Assembly: GCA_907164885.2 (NCBI GenBank)
Contig: OU015499.1
Span: forward strand, 149,425,149-149,489,148
Origin: Dolomedes plantarius
Lineage: Eukaryota > Arthropoda > Arachnida > Araneae > Dolomedidae
Reading direction: 5' to 3'
Length of the DNA stretch: 64,000 nucleotides
Below, one piece after another: positions 42,845 through 54,050 of this stretch (positions are counted from its first letter, which is position 1; each line of letters opens with the position of its first letter). Under the pieces are notes generated by a model. The model saw only the letters and a list, made by a program, of their open reading frames with translations, ran no database searches and was not told where the DNA came from. The position numbers were made by a program, and so were the translations under genes.

Positions 42845-43192
42845 CAAGTTTTTAAGGCTTTGTTGTACCTTTTTCTCTTGTGTTGAATACTCCGTGTGGA
42901 AGCAGATCTGTGTGTAACTTGCTGCTGTTTTCCATGTGCCGAACAGCAGTAATCTCCTATCATGTTTATGTTCCATCTACCTTGGTATCTGCATTCCATC
43001 TGCTTAATGTTTTGGTGAAATCTTTCACCGTGTTCCTCACTGACGGCACGAAGATTTCCAAGAAAATTGTCCAGATGACACATCAGGAAATGAACTTTTA
43101 AGCTGACAGAACATCCAAATTTTCTGAAATTTTCAAGCATACTTTGTACAATTTGTTTGAAGTTGGGATCCTTATAATTTCCCAGAATATAA
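42845..43192 (-). pseudogene. C-terminal fragment of a widespread arthropod element protein
   Basis: Minus frame from about 43192 (LGNYKDPNFKQIVQSMLENF) through FRKFGCSVSLKVHFLMCHLD, AVSEEHGERFHQNIKQMECR and YQGRWNINMIGDYCC to a stop at 42845. I recall the pattern 'SLKIHFL-SHLD...VSDEHGERFHQDI...RYQG-W...MLADYCW' from multi-copy uncharacterised arthropod proteins. It is probably mobile-element derived, class unknown to me. The rest of the protein is not present upstream. Confidence 0.5.
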
Positions 43193-43568
43193 TGAATATA
43201 TAATAATGAATTTTAGCGGGCGAACAAAAATAAATTACATGTTAATTGTATATTCATAAAAACACAAAGACTGAAAATAGAAAATTTCATATTGTGAAAA
43301 ACTGTGCGTGATGTAATTTTTTGGTTATTTTTTCTGATATCAGCGTCCAAAAATACATCAGAATCATTGCTTATTTCTCAATAGGTAAAATGCTCAGTAG
43401 GTTAATTAATGCAGAACGTAATTTATAACATCGTAGTTTATGGATATCTCATTTCCTAGCACAAACTTTTATATGTTGCTATTCAATTTCACGTGAAAAA
43501 TAAGAAAAAAAGCGAAATGGTACAGTGTTAATATATCTCATTCAAATTCCTTTCTCTTCTCATTACAG

Positions 43569-44919
43569 GTTCTCGGTACAGATTCTTAGGTGTGGAACTA
43601 AAATGTTTGTGGTATCCGGAAATTTAGAAAGTCTACGTATTGCTGGTAGTTACAGTTTTCTAATCATCGAGTAAAGGAACGTCGACATGCTAGATGAGCA
43701 AATGTCGTGTATTTCCAGCATAAATAGACTTTCCAAAGAATGCCATTCTTGCGAGCAGAACCTTACTAAAGCCGAAGGTGAATGCACTCTAACTCGCTCG
43801 TCTATAATAAGCCAAAATGTAAAAAGTTCCAGTGTACAGATTCCCCCTCGCACCAAAGAAAAAAGTTTCAAATGTAATTTATGTGAAGGAACATTTTCAC
43901 ACTTAGCCGCCTTAAATACACATCACTCGTACCACAATGCTGATAATCCTCTCTATACCCGTACAGAAAAACCTTTCACCTGCACTGTATGTGGGAAAAG
44001 ATTTTCTGTACAGAGTAGTTTAATAGCACATCTCCGCATCCACACGGGAGAGAAACCTTTCGCCTGCACTGTATGTGAGACAAGATTTTCTTTACGGAGT
44101 CGTTTAATAGAACATTTTCGCATCCACACAGGTGAGAAACCTTTTGACTGCATTATATGTAAGAGAAGATTTACATTCCAGGGTAACTTAAATAAACATC
44201 TCCGCACCCACACAGGAGAGAAACCTTTCCCCTGCACTTTATGTAAGAAAAAATTTTCCCAAGAATCCAATTTAAAAATACATATCCGCATCCACACGGG
44301 AGACAAACCTTTTGCCTGCACTGTATGTAAAAAAAGATTTTCTGAACCCAGTCATTTAAAAAGACATCTCCGCATCCACACGGGTGAGAAACCATTCCCA
44401 TGCACTGTATGTGAGAAAAAGTGTTATTCAGGTCAGGATTTAAAAAAACATCTCCGCACCCACACGGGAGAGAAACCATTCCCATGCACTGTATGTGAGA
44501 AAAAATTTTCTGCACAGAATCATTTAACAGCACATTTTCGCATCCACACAGGCGAGAAACCTTTCGCCTGCATTGTCTGTAAGAGAAGGTTTTCTGAACA
44601 CAGTATTTTGAAAAGACATCTCCGCACACACACAGGAGAGAAACCTTTCGCCTGCAATGCATGCGAGAAAAGATTTTCTCAACAGGCTAGTTTAAATACA
44701 CACCTCCGCACCCACACAGGAGAAAAACCTTTTGCCTGCACTGTATGTGAGAAAAGGTTTTCTCAACAGAGTAATTTAAAAACACATCTCCTAGTCCACA
44801 CAGGTGAGAAACCTTTCGCCTGCATTGAATGTAAGAGAAGATTTTCTCTACAGGACCATTTAAAAAGACATCTCCGCACCCATACAGGAGAGAAACCCTT
44901 TCGCATGCAATGTATGTGA
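43569..44919 (+). CDS. C2H2 zinc-finger protein, 12 fingers, frameshifted 3' end
   Basis: The coding frame is 43687-44919, 410 codons from ATG. An acceptor-like TCTTCTCATTACAG ends at 43568, suggesting a spliced 5' leader. Residues 1-60 are a non-finger N-terminus without a recognised KRAB, ZAD or BTB domain. Fingers run from about residue 61 (FKCNLCEGTFSHLAALNTHH) to 400, most joined by the canonical TGEKPF linker, as in DNA-binding tandem arrays. Finger 7 is slightly irregular (KKCYSGQDL). An extra C in AAACCCTTTC near 44898 shifts the frame so that the protein ends ...GEKPFRMQCM, while finger 13 (C-x2-C...H-x3-H) continues in another frame. It could be a functional truncated gene or a young pseudogene. 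Confidence 0.85.
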
Positions 44920-45375
44920 GGAAAGATTTTCATTGCAGAGGATTTTGAAAACACATCTTATCCATGGAGGAAAGTCTTGATCCGCACGATATGTGAGGAG
45001 ATTTTCTGCACTCGATCATTTTAAAAAACATTTTCGTGTTTACGCAGAAGATAAATTTTTCAACCTCTGTGCGAGAAAAGTTTTCCTTGCTTTAATTACG
45101 CGTCTCTGTACCCATACAAAAGAGAAACCTTTCGATTGAACTATAAGTGATAAAAGATTTTCTGCGGAGGGTTCTTTAAAAAGAAATACCCTTTCATCTG
45201 CAGAGTATGGGGGATACGCTTATGGCTTGAGAACAGATGAAAAACGCTTCTTCCTACCCATTGAGAGATGTAACCAAGTCTATCGTATGAAACGGGATTC
45301 TTTGGCGCAAAGAAATATTTTTGTCCCACCATGGAGAAAATGGAATTTAAACTCAGGTTTGGTGGTCTTAATTTA
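44920..45375 (+). pseudogene. Decayed extension of the zinc-finger array
   Basis: Out of frame with the main ORF, finger 13 reads CNVCEERFSLQRILKTHLIH and then a stop. Further scraps (FSALDHFKKHFRVYAEDKFF; THTKEKPFD, a stop, ISDKRFSAEGSLKRN; RMKRDSLAQRNIF) show four or so additional degenerate fingers up to the edge of the Tigger element. Confidence 0.7.
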
Positions 45376-45656
45376 GACGAGATATCGCACATAATTATGT
45401 TTTGGAATTACAGTTGGTTCTCTGTTTAACGACTTTCAAGGGACCGTGAAAAATCGTCTTTAAGAAGAGATCGTCCTTAAACAGAATTTGTGAAAAAATA
45501 ACATTTCCCTTCACATTTTACAGGCTTAGGACTGTCAATATATTTCTTAATATATTAGCGTGTTTAAAAATGTTATTTTTATTATCATCATTATTTTATT
45601 CAGAAAAAGTTATTTTAAATTACATTGAAAAATAAGAGTACAAACAATACAATAAA

Positions 45657-47199
45657 TTACGTTTTAAAAAATTCAAAAAGTGTTGATTGCTTCATTCGCC
45701 TTGTTTTCGTTATTCTCTTCTCCAGATTTTCTAAAATGTTAAATGAGTCACCTTCCATTTTCGATGTAATATAGCGTCGGAGAACATCTAGATGTTCTCC
45801 GACAGCAGAAATTGCATCTGTGTAAGACTGTGGCAGTGTCTCGTTTTCCGTGTCTTCAACTTCACCTTCATCGTCTGACACTGTGTTTTCGTTTTCAATA
45901 TCTTCATAAATTTGTTCTACATTTCTGAAATCTGTTGTTAAAACATATTTATCACAATTGTAGAAATCTTGAATTGAAACATCCTCATCTTCAACAAGAG
46001 TTCTCCATTCTTCAGGGGTAATGTCATCTTCGTTGATTTCTACATCCGTACTTTGCAGTTCCACTACCAGTTCTTTGTGAATTCCAGCAACGCGAAAGCA
46101 GTTTTTTATTGTGGATGAAGAAACTTCTTTCCATGCTGATGTTATCATGTGCATTGATTCCAAGATTGTAAATTTTCTAATTTTTATACTGTCAGCCGAA
46201 TTGTTTATTAATTTCCTAATTAAAGACTTTCTGTAGTATGCTTTCACACTGCGAATGATACCCAGGTCTAATGGCTGCAACTTGCTAGTGCAATTAGCTG
46301 GTAAGAAATGGATAGTCAAATTTTTAAGTCCAGGGATATTTGGAGTATGTGCAGTGCATCGGTCGATTAAAAGTAAAACTTTTCTCTTTTCTCGTTGCAT
46401 TTTTGCATCAAATTTTCTAATCCAGTCAATAAAAATTTGTGATGTCATCCACGCTTTATTGTTATTGCGGTACTCACAAGGTTTCCTGGTGATATTCTTA
46501 AAACACCTTGGTTGCTTTGATTTGCCTATAACTAGTGGTGGAAATTTCTCAGATCCATCCGAATTAGTGCACAGTAAAACCGTCAATCGTTCCTTACTGT
46601 GTTTTCCACCAAAACACTTTTCGCCCATATACGTTAAGGTTTTATTAGGCACCATATTGTAGAATAGGCCCGTCTCATCTGCATTGAATATGTTTTTCTC
46701 ATCATATCCATCTAATATCCCCTTCAGCACTATTTTCCATTCATCCACTATTTTTTCATCTACGGAGCCACTTTCGCCAGATATGCTTTTAAATACAAGC
46801 AAGCCCGTATCTTTCTTTGAACTTTGTTAGCTAACCAGCCGAAGCCTGAAAATTTTGCATTCCAAACTTTTCTTCCAGAATAATAGTATTTTCTTTAAAT
46901 ATCACTCCGGAAATTGGAATGTTAGATGCTTTTGCTTGATGAAACCATTGCAGGACTGCCTTCTCAAACTCTTCTGATCGGCCACATTGAATTTTCTGCC
47001 GTTTGGATTTGGATCCCAAACCAAATTTTTGTGCTGCTTCTAGAATTTTCTCTTTGCTTGCTAAAATGCCTTTGAGAGTAGACTCGGGTAGCTGAAATTG
47101 TCTTGCGAATTGGACTTTTGTTATTCCAACACTTTCTTCCCAGTTTTCAATAATTTTCACTTTTTCGTGTAGCGTAAGATACTTTCGCTTTGATGCCAT
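45657..47199 (-). pseudogene. Tigger transposase, nearly complete, frameshifted
   Basis: From ATG at 47199: a psq/CENP-B N-terminal helix-turn-helix (MASKRKYLTLHEKVKIIENW) and a Tc5-type second domain (FEKAVLQWFHQAKASNIPIS). At about 46830, after NFQASAG, the frame is lost where WLANF is expected, and it is regained by about 46800. The catalytic part then runs 381 codons to 45657: IFNADETGLFYNM with the first Asp, VLLLIDRCTAHT with the second, CTSKLQPLDLGII with the third about 31 residues later, and a tail ending STLFEFFKT. Only the shifts near 46.8 kb break it, so the copy is fairly young. Confidence 0.9.
45776..45803. repeat. Perfect 28-bp palindrome in transposase
   Basis: GTCGGAGAACATCT followed by its exact reverse complement, no spacer. 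It encodes VGEHLDVLRR on the minus strand. Confidence 0.95.
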
Positions 47200-47713
47200 T
47201 TTGCTCTGCTCACCTCGTATTCGTACTGGAATGAGCTCCTACACACAACCATGAATTCTCTAAACATGAACACGTACTTCCCAGAAGGAGTGAGAGAGGG
47301 GTGCTTTTGGACAGTTCGTAAATCACATGAGAACATGGTAGGTACAATAGAGTGATTCCACACCCGCACTAAGAAATTCGATCCACCAGGGAAAAATGTT
47401 CGATCTTCCGAGAAACAGTAATCCTGCCCCCCCCCCCTCCCCCGGTTTTTTCCATTGCAACAATCTATGATTGCACAAACATAAAGGAAATTCTGGGTCT
47501 GTTATTGAAACCAAACTCCCCCACAGAAAGTAACCCTCCTGTAAATAAAATGTTGAAGAAAAAGTTTATCATTTAAGAAAAAATCGTCGTTAAATAGAAA
47601 CAAAATCGTCGTTAAATAGAATTTTTTTACGTCGAAGGGACCGGGACCGGGAAATATCGTCTTTAAATAGAGATCGTCGTTAAGTAGAGCGTCGTTAAAC
47701 AGAGAACCAACAG

Positions 47714-48558
47714 AGAACATTAAAAAAATTAATGTTTTGTGACATTATTAATTTTTTTTAAATATATCAATGTGATATCGATCATCAACTACGATATCTG
47801 AGGGATACATGACCCACCAAAGTGATTGAGGTAAAAAATCTGTAATACCTGTTTATACTGAACGAAAGGGTGTCATGAAATATCACGTATGCAATACTTC
47901 TTGTTTTTATTTTTGCCTAATGTTTAATTATAAATTTGAAGTTTAACTGTATTTCTACATTTGTTGTCACCTGTAAATCGGGAAATAAATATGAATAATG
48001 ATATATATAAATAAATATTTTATGGTTTGATATGGAAACTGGATTAATTTTCGCTTTTGTCTCTTTTAATTATTTTAAATTAATTTAATTTTTAATATTT
48101 TATTAGATGATTTTTTGTATTGTGCAGAAAAATAATATTTAATGCATGGAGGATCTAATTATACTTTTATATTCTTTTATATTTGATGTCGACTCAATTT
48201 TTTATGTATGAAATATGATTTTAATTTTTAACTCGGGTCTTGAAAAATTTATAAATTACACCTAGTCTTGTCTATTGAATGAGGGACTCTTTATTGAATC
48301 TTTCAGTATATTTGGACATTACCTATTATCATCTGCGCTCACTCTCAGTGGTACCGGTAGTAAAAGAGGCTAATATATCGAATAAATTTTGTGTTTTACT
48401 CAAATTAAATTTAATCTTGTCTTAATCGGATAAACGAGTGTATCTAAATTTCATAAGAAAGTGGAGGCATCAAAAAATTTTTGGAGAAATTACGTGGTCT
48501 AAAGGGAAATACTATCTCCTTTGGAGAGATTTCTAAACTTTAAGAATATCTTTTCGAA
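47714..48558. other. AT-rich spacer
   Basis: No gene or element recognised. It ends at the CTTACAGT target of the next element (48559-48566). Confidence 0.6.
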
Positions 48559-48710
48559 CTTACAGTCAGTGGCGTACCTAGACCATTTGGGGCCCGGGGC
48601 GGATTTATTTTTGGGCCCCCCCCCAAAAAAATGGTAATTTTAACTTTTCCTAATGACAGCTAGCCTTTCTTTGCCTTAATCAGACAATCTCCTCAAGCTA
48701 TTGACCTGTG

Positions 48711-49367
48711 CAGACTGGCGTGCTCAGGATTTTGTTCTGGGGGGGTCAAGGCCTCCATGTGCTAGGGGTCGTCAATTTCCCTGACGCCCTATTATCAGGA
48801 TGGACTAGAAGGGGATGTCTTCTGGGGGGTATTCCATACCCCCAGAAGAAAATTTTGAAAATTAGGTGTTAAATAGTGCCTTTTTAGGCTATCTAGAGTA
48901 CTAGATGCCACTTCTTAAAAATCATAAATCTATAAATTCGGATAAAATATTTAAAGCGACGCCCCCGTCATTATTGGAATGAAAATCTAACAAGAACAGC
49001 TTTTTAAAGCAGATACGTGACGAAACAGTGCGTGCGTGCCCTTTTGAAAAAAAGACGCCTTCAATACTTTGATAGGCAAGGGTTCGGTTCACTCTCGCGG
49101 TTCGCGGATAGTACTGTAGAAGTTTATAAACAGAGCTCGGCACTTGGCTTTAGAAGTACTGTTTCTGGCACTGTATAGCGGTAAAATTGTAACAATAAAG
49201 ATCGCTAAAAATGTAAGTTCAATAAAGATCGTAATGGTAAAGAATAAATAACACAATTACTATTAGGCCTACACGAAATATTTTTGCATTATTTTGTAAA
49301 TTTTAAAAATTTATTTTAGCTCTGTTGGGGGGTCCTGTCCCGCCCCCCCCCCGTCAATACGCCCCTG
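48711..49367. mobile_element. Nested G/C-ended element (hAT-like MITE?)
   Basis: CAGACTGGCGTGCTCAGG plus a G-run at the left, and, read inward from the right, CAGGGGCGTATTGACGGGGG. The ends resemble each other as imperfect inverted repeats with G-runs, but no exact target duplication was found. No coding region is supported. Confidence 0.45.
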
Positions 49368-49478
49368 TGTGCTGAGAAAAAAATTGACAGAATAAGGGAG
49401 CGAACTCGTGCAGTACGAGGTGAGCAATGATCATTACTGTTTGAGCTTTAAATTAATAAAAAAGGTCTTATGTCAAGT

Positions 49479-49570
49479 CCTGGGTTCGAGCAATCGAACC
49501 AATGATATACCGCACGGCACAGCTCCGAGACCAACGTTCTAACCGCCTGAGTCATGAGCTCGCTAACTTA
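49479..49570 (-). repeat. tRNA-like SINE fragment
   Basis: Minus strand: TGACTCAGGCGGTTAGAACG (A-box-like), then ATTGGTTCGATTGCTCGAAC (B-box-like) about 40 bases on. Confidence 0.45.
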
Positions 49571-50050
49571 CTGTTCGGTACAAGGTTAAAATCAATTGTA
49601 CGGCCCTGGTTTTCGTTGTATGAATTTTTCGTCAGGCCAAGGTGAATGGTAAAAGGCTTGGCCGTTTTATTAATAAAAGCGATAATAGTTAAAGACAAAA
49701 TTCATATTAAAAAGAAAAGGAGCCATTTTGGCGTCAATACTTACTTATAATATTCAGGTAGCTTCAAGGCAAACCAAAGAAATACTTCCACTTTGATCTA
49801 CGTTAACTTTATTGGTAATTCAACTTTAAAAATGTTTACTTTTCACAAGGCAGTACACATTCACAGTATCAGTATGAAAAAAATAGAATGGGAATACATC
49901 ACTTAGAAAATGCCGTGTTGTGTGAAACCATGTTATATGAGACCCAGGGGCATTTCCAAAAGGGGGGGGTGCGTTCTAAAAACTTATTAAAAACAAACAT
50001 TTTTTAAAAATTCCATATATGCAAATTAAATTAAGTATTCTGTATTAATT

Positions 50051-51300
50051 TCAAATAGGTAAAAGCCTCCTTTTAAAATTGTATTTTTTTCTAACTTTTG
50101 CATCAGAAAATTGTCTAATTGTCTCATGAAAGTTCGTTTTCATAGCCAACTTGTTCTCGATGGATAACATTGCTAGGCCATTTAGTCTGATTTGGCTCAT
50201 TGTTGAGCGCAAATAGTTTTTGATGACTTTCAATTTCGAAAAACTTCTTTCACAAGTTGTGACTGAAATGCAAATCGTCAAAAACAATTTTAGTGCTAAA
50301 CACAAGTTTGGTACTGACTCTTGAAATTCCATACCAACAATGAACTGCAAAACTTGAAGAGCTGACCACTTTTTGACTTCCTCTGTATTAATATTTGAAG
50401 GTTATTATTATGGAATGGAATAATATATCTCCTAATGAAACATTCAAACTGGTTCAATCTATGCAGAAACGATTGATGAATGTCCTTAGACGTAAGGGCT
50501 ATCCGACCAGTTACGTCTTAGTCTTTTCATGTCTGGCAAAACCTCGTCCTTAGAAAATTCGTTGTAACTTTCAGTTAGACGAGAAATAAGTTCTAGCAAT
50601 TTCTCATCTGGAGCTTTGATCAAATTAACCGACTGCAAGACTTCAAATTTGTTATGAATGGATTTTGTTCTTGTTTGGAGTTCCAAATACAACCTATCTA
50701 CACATTGGAATATGGCAGGGCCACCCAGAGAAGGGGGGTGCAACTGGGGCACTTTGCCCCAGGCCCCCAACTGCCCCCAACTCCTTAGTTCTTCTTGTAA
50801 AGATAAAAACCCTCATCTTTAGCTTTTTCACCCGGCATCATCTTTTACGATCTTTTTCTGCCTCTCTCTTCAATAGCAATTCCCATTTCTTCAAATTTCT
50901 TGGAAGCGAAGTCCAAAGCATCACTAACTAAAGATTCTGCTTTCCTTAATAAAAAGTTCCAATGCTCTTAGTTTATTTAAAGCCTTGTCCAAGGAAATCC
51001 CCTGAATTTGCAGGTAGTGTTGAGTGTGGTTGATTTCCTCCAAAATGTTTGACCACAGGCGTAGAAACGCTATAAACTTAAAATCGCAAACATTTACCAT
51101 TATAATCTGAGCTGATCCTCTTGTATCTAGGTTTTCAGACTCGTCGCACAGCTTCTACACTGCATCGATCAATTTTTCAAGACATTATTCAAATTTTTAC
51201 GTCAAAGCCAGAATATGACACAAAGAATCGGCTTACCTGTAATTTCCAGGCACAACGTCGTCATCCATCAGTCTTTCCTCAACCTAATGCTTAAATCAGG
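50051..51300 (-). pseudogene. hAT transposase remnant with dimerisation domain
   Basis: Minus strand, N to C: ESLVSDALDFASKKFEEMGI followed by a basic KMMPGEKAKD stretch (50805-50940), interrupted by a G/C-rich MITE piece. Then FQCVDRLYLELQTRTKSIHN to LPDMKRLRRNW (50495-50716). Then the hAT C-terminal dimerisation domain: LKLFLTICISVTTCERSFSK and LKVIKNYLRSTMSQIRLNGL, up to 50051. The ERSFSKL-IK-YLRSTM-Q-RL core is diagnostic. Several stops and shifts, and no intact catalytic region. Confidence 0.82.
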
Positions 51301-51333
51301 ACTTCTGACACCAGAAAACTAACCAGTCTATGA

Positions 51334-51830
51334 CAGGGCACGATTTAGAAAATTCTTGACTTTAGGCACAACTCGGGATGGGGCGATGGGGGCCCCCTAA
51401 CAGTGATGTGGGCATAAAATTTCCAAAATTGACACACAAAAAATAATCATGAATCATTGTGAAAGTATCATTTTACTGAGAATTGGCTATTTAAAGCGTA
51501 GAAGCCTAGAGCATTATCAAAGAACAAAAAGCAATACAACATATTAACTTCTTCATTAAATTAAAACACCAATACAATGCAACCAGAAAAACTTAGTAAT
51601 CCCTTATATACACTATAACATACATATGAACTATACATATAACTATACATATGATGAACCAATCAATCAAATTTGAAAGGATATATAAAAATATGATATT
51701 GAAAAAGATAAAATAATAAAAACTGAATTGGAAATTTTCTTTTTTTTTTCTTCTTTTAAAATAAATTTTTTTTGGGCCCCCCAACATTCGGGGGCCCCTA
51801 GGCCCGGGCCTAATGGAAAATCAGGGCCTG
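51334..51830. mobile_element. Nested G/C-ended MITE
   Basis: Left CAGGGCACGATTTAGAAAAT and right end read inward CAGGCCCTGATTTTCCATTA, both followed by GGGGGCCCC-type runs. No matching 8-bp duplication is evident, so the boundaries are approximate. Confidence 0.55.
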
Positions 51831-52660
51831 GCATGGACTTTGCCTAAAATAAAGACTATCAGCCTATTTAATGATTTTCATGCCTTTATTGCACTTCTAG
51901 GATAAATACGGTTACGTACAAAATTTTAAAATACGTCAAGTTCGTGGGTTCTGGAATACGACGAAGAATGTCGGGCGATTCTCAGCAACTCAGCGTCAGT
52001 TATATGACATCTCTCAGCACCATAGGCGTAGCGTGCTTCTAACTTTTCTTTTTTTTTGGGGGGGGGGGGTTACGAATTGAATTCAGTTAGGGCCCTCCTC
52101 AGCGCTTTGACTACCGGACGGTTCTTAAAATATGAAATATTGGGATTTTTTTAAATTGAATAAAAATAGAATTGATGTTTGAGTAGTTAGTTATACACTG
52201 AGAAAAATAAATATAATATTAATAAAATCAGAAAAAAAATATAGCATCGAATTTATGCTATGGATCATATGATTTTTAAAATCTATGTTAAGGCTAAAGA
52301 CATAATCGGAATATCAGTTTCACAGTTTGAAAAGGCGGCAAAAACCCCAGCTTTCTTAAAAGTTTTCTACAATTTTATGGTTTTAACTGAACTTCAATTA
52401 ACGTTTTAATTTATTTCAAGTTAAGTTGGGGGGGGGGAGGCACGTGAAATGTTGGAAGTTGCTAAAATATGCAAGTGTAATATTTTATAAAAACAATAAC
52501 GTTCTTGTCTGATTTTTTTTTAAATTAAAAATGTAATTTTTTGTAGTAAAGTTATTCAATTTTAAAAAAAGGCCCCTGTCGTGGGGCCCCCCTTAGTAAG
52601 TGGGGCCCGGGGCGGAACGCCCCCCCCTCGCTTCCACCTTGGTCCGCCACTGCTTACAGT

Positions 52661-53434
52661 TACACACGTTTGAGGATAAAACTTCTGTGTTTGTAAAAGA
52701 TTTAAATGAATGTTTTTTTAAACAACCCATGCAAACATGAGGTAGACTTTCGGTATAAAAAAGAAATTGATAAACTGATACATTTAGGTGAGCTAGTATA
52801 CATTAATGGTCTTGATCTCGCAATTTGTGAGGGTTATTTTTTTTCAGCCAAAGATTTTTAAAAAAATCTTTATTAAGGTAAGATTTCGCTTTTTCAGATT
52901 CTCTCCCACCGCACTGTTTCGTGGTCGGACACTGACAGGTTGGAGAAGTTCGGTGTCTATTGCACTATAAAGACTGTAGACAATGTGGCGCTCGTCTCTT
53001 GAGAAATAAGGAAAAAATATGCATGACCGAAAGGAGTAAATGAGCATCACCGGGAAAATGAAATGAAAAGTAAATGTGCAGAGAACATTCTGACTCAGTT
53101 GAGTTTGAGAAAAAAAATTGTATTTTTTATATTTTCACATGCTGCAAATGAAAGCGAGAGTTCGATCTCCTTTTCTTAGAGACAGGCATAAATACTCGTA
53201 GAAAAATTTCGCAATTTAAAACAAAATGAACTTACTGCGTTTACAATATGCCAAGTTTTTCCCCCGACATATTTCTGCCGATCAGTGGCAGAAAAAATTC
53301 CTCCAGACGCGGCTTGCTAGTGGGGTAATCGATTATTTCCATGGAAACGAATGAGATAACAACGACCATATTTACTTTCTGGGTCCCGATTAACCGACTA
53401 CTAAAGGGGAAGAAAGGTCTTTTCCCTCTGCAGT
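52661..53434. other. Spacer without recognised gene
   Basis: AT-rich. The only frames are short. The last part may belong to the LINE fragment that follows (KKGLFPLQ just upstream). Confidence 0.5.
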
Positions 53435-53563
53435 AAGTGCCATGTTCGGCAGACCTCCCCAGAGCACATTTTGGAGTGTCTGGGCTTTACCAGAGAAGAT
53501 CTCATAAACCCTCTGCTTGTGTTAGATTTAGCCCGAGTCAACAACTTCATGGATTTCATCTGA
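53435..53563 (+). pseudogene. LINE ORF2 extreme C-terminus
   Basis: 43 codons ending in TGA: KCHVRQTSPEHILECLGFTR, then EDLINPLLVLDLARVNNFMD. The C..-Q-SPEHIL-C pattern and the VLDLARVNNFMD tail match the end of R1/Jockey-related LINE proteins. The rest of the LINE is missing. Confidence 0.55.
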
Positions 53564-53716
53564 ATTTATTTCTGGATGCCAGAGGATTACAACAAAAAAA
53601 AATGGCCTACAATATAGACAGGAACAGTAACAGGCCTGATATTTCACACGGAGCAGCCGAGCTCCAACAGAGAAATGAATGAATCTGTACACTACACAAG
53701 GAACCGACATGGACAT

Positions 53717-53812
53717 CCTTATATATACCCCGCGGCGACATTCTGGATTGTTCTAGATGTGGAAACTTCCAGAACTCAGCACCCACGCCACAGGTGAGAT
53801 CTGATTGGTTTT
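53717..53812 (-). promoter_or_regulatory. Orphan heat-shock-type promoter
   Basis: On the minus strand, 5' to 3': a CCAAT box (AACCAATCAG, plus 53802-53811); a three-unit heat-shock element GTTCTGGAAGTTTCC (plus 53761-53775), which fits nTTCnnGAAnnTTCn exactly; a second weaker one, AGAACAATCCAGAA (plus 53741-53754); and a TATA box TATATATAAGG (plus 53717-53727) about 14 bases beyond it. This order and spacing is that of arthropod hsp70/small-hsp promoters. Transcription would run toward 53690 and below, yet no heat-shock protein is encoded there, only a stub of LINE sequence in the opposite sense. Confidence 0.6.
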
Positions 53813-54050
53813 TCGGACAACCCGAAATGTCACCACAAGTCGTCAAAATCGTCGGAAATATCGCCGAAGGATCACATATTGAAATATGAATTTCAATAAC
53901 AGTAAACTGTTTATCACAAAACAATCAAAAATTAAGACGAAAAAATATATATAGCTATTTTGAAATGTTTACAACATTATTGATAATGTCCTAATTTTTA
54001 CTAGTTCTTGATATGTCCTAAATCATGTAGGTAAACAGACCAGCACTAGT

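Larger units (their letters stand above)
45411..47713 (-). mobile_element. Tigger-type DNA transposon, 2.3 kb
   Basis: Left end CAGTTGGTTCTCTGTTTAAC (TA at 45409-45410) and right end read inward, TGTTGGTTCTCTGTTTAACG, are inverted repeats of over 20 bp. The last bases of the right end are mutated (CCAACAGAG instead of CCAACTGTA). Subterminal words ATCGTCTTTAA and ATCGTCGTTAAATAGA recur near both ends. It encodes a near-complete minus-strand transposase. Confidence 0.88.
48567..52652 (-). mobile_element. hAT transposon, 4.1 kb, with nested repeats
   Basis: Left end CAGTGGCGTACCTAG and right end read inward CAGTGGCGGACCAAG, both followed by GGGGCCC-rich subterminal runs. An exact 8-bp duplication CTTACAGT flanks it (48559-48566; 52653-52660). 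Inside, the minus strand holds decayed hAT transposase. Smaller G/C-ended repeats lie at about 48711-49367, 50719-50795 and 51334-51830. A tRNA-like repeat is at 49479-49570 and a Tigger-like piece at 49905-50040. Confidence 0.9.

Noticed and set aside
43953..44954. Minus-strand frames of 63-163 codons opposite the zinc-finger gene
   Set aside because: They repeat with the finger period and are antisense shadows of the tandem fingers.
48711..49367. Exact target duplication for the nested G/C-ended element
   Set aside because: GACCTGTG and TGTGCTGA do not match; several shifted boundaries also failed.
51326..51838. Exact 8-bp duplication around the nested MITE
   Set aside because: GTCTATGA and GCATGGAC differ; the boundaries remain approximate.
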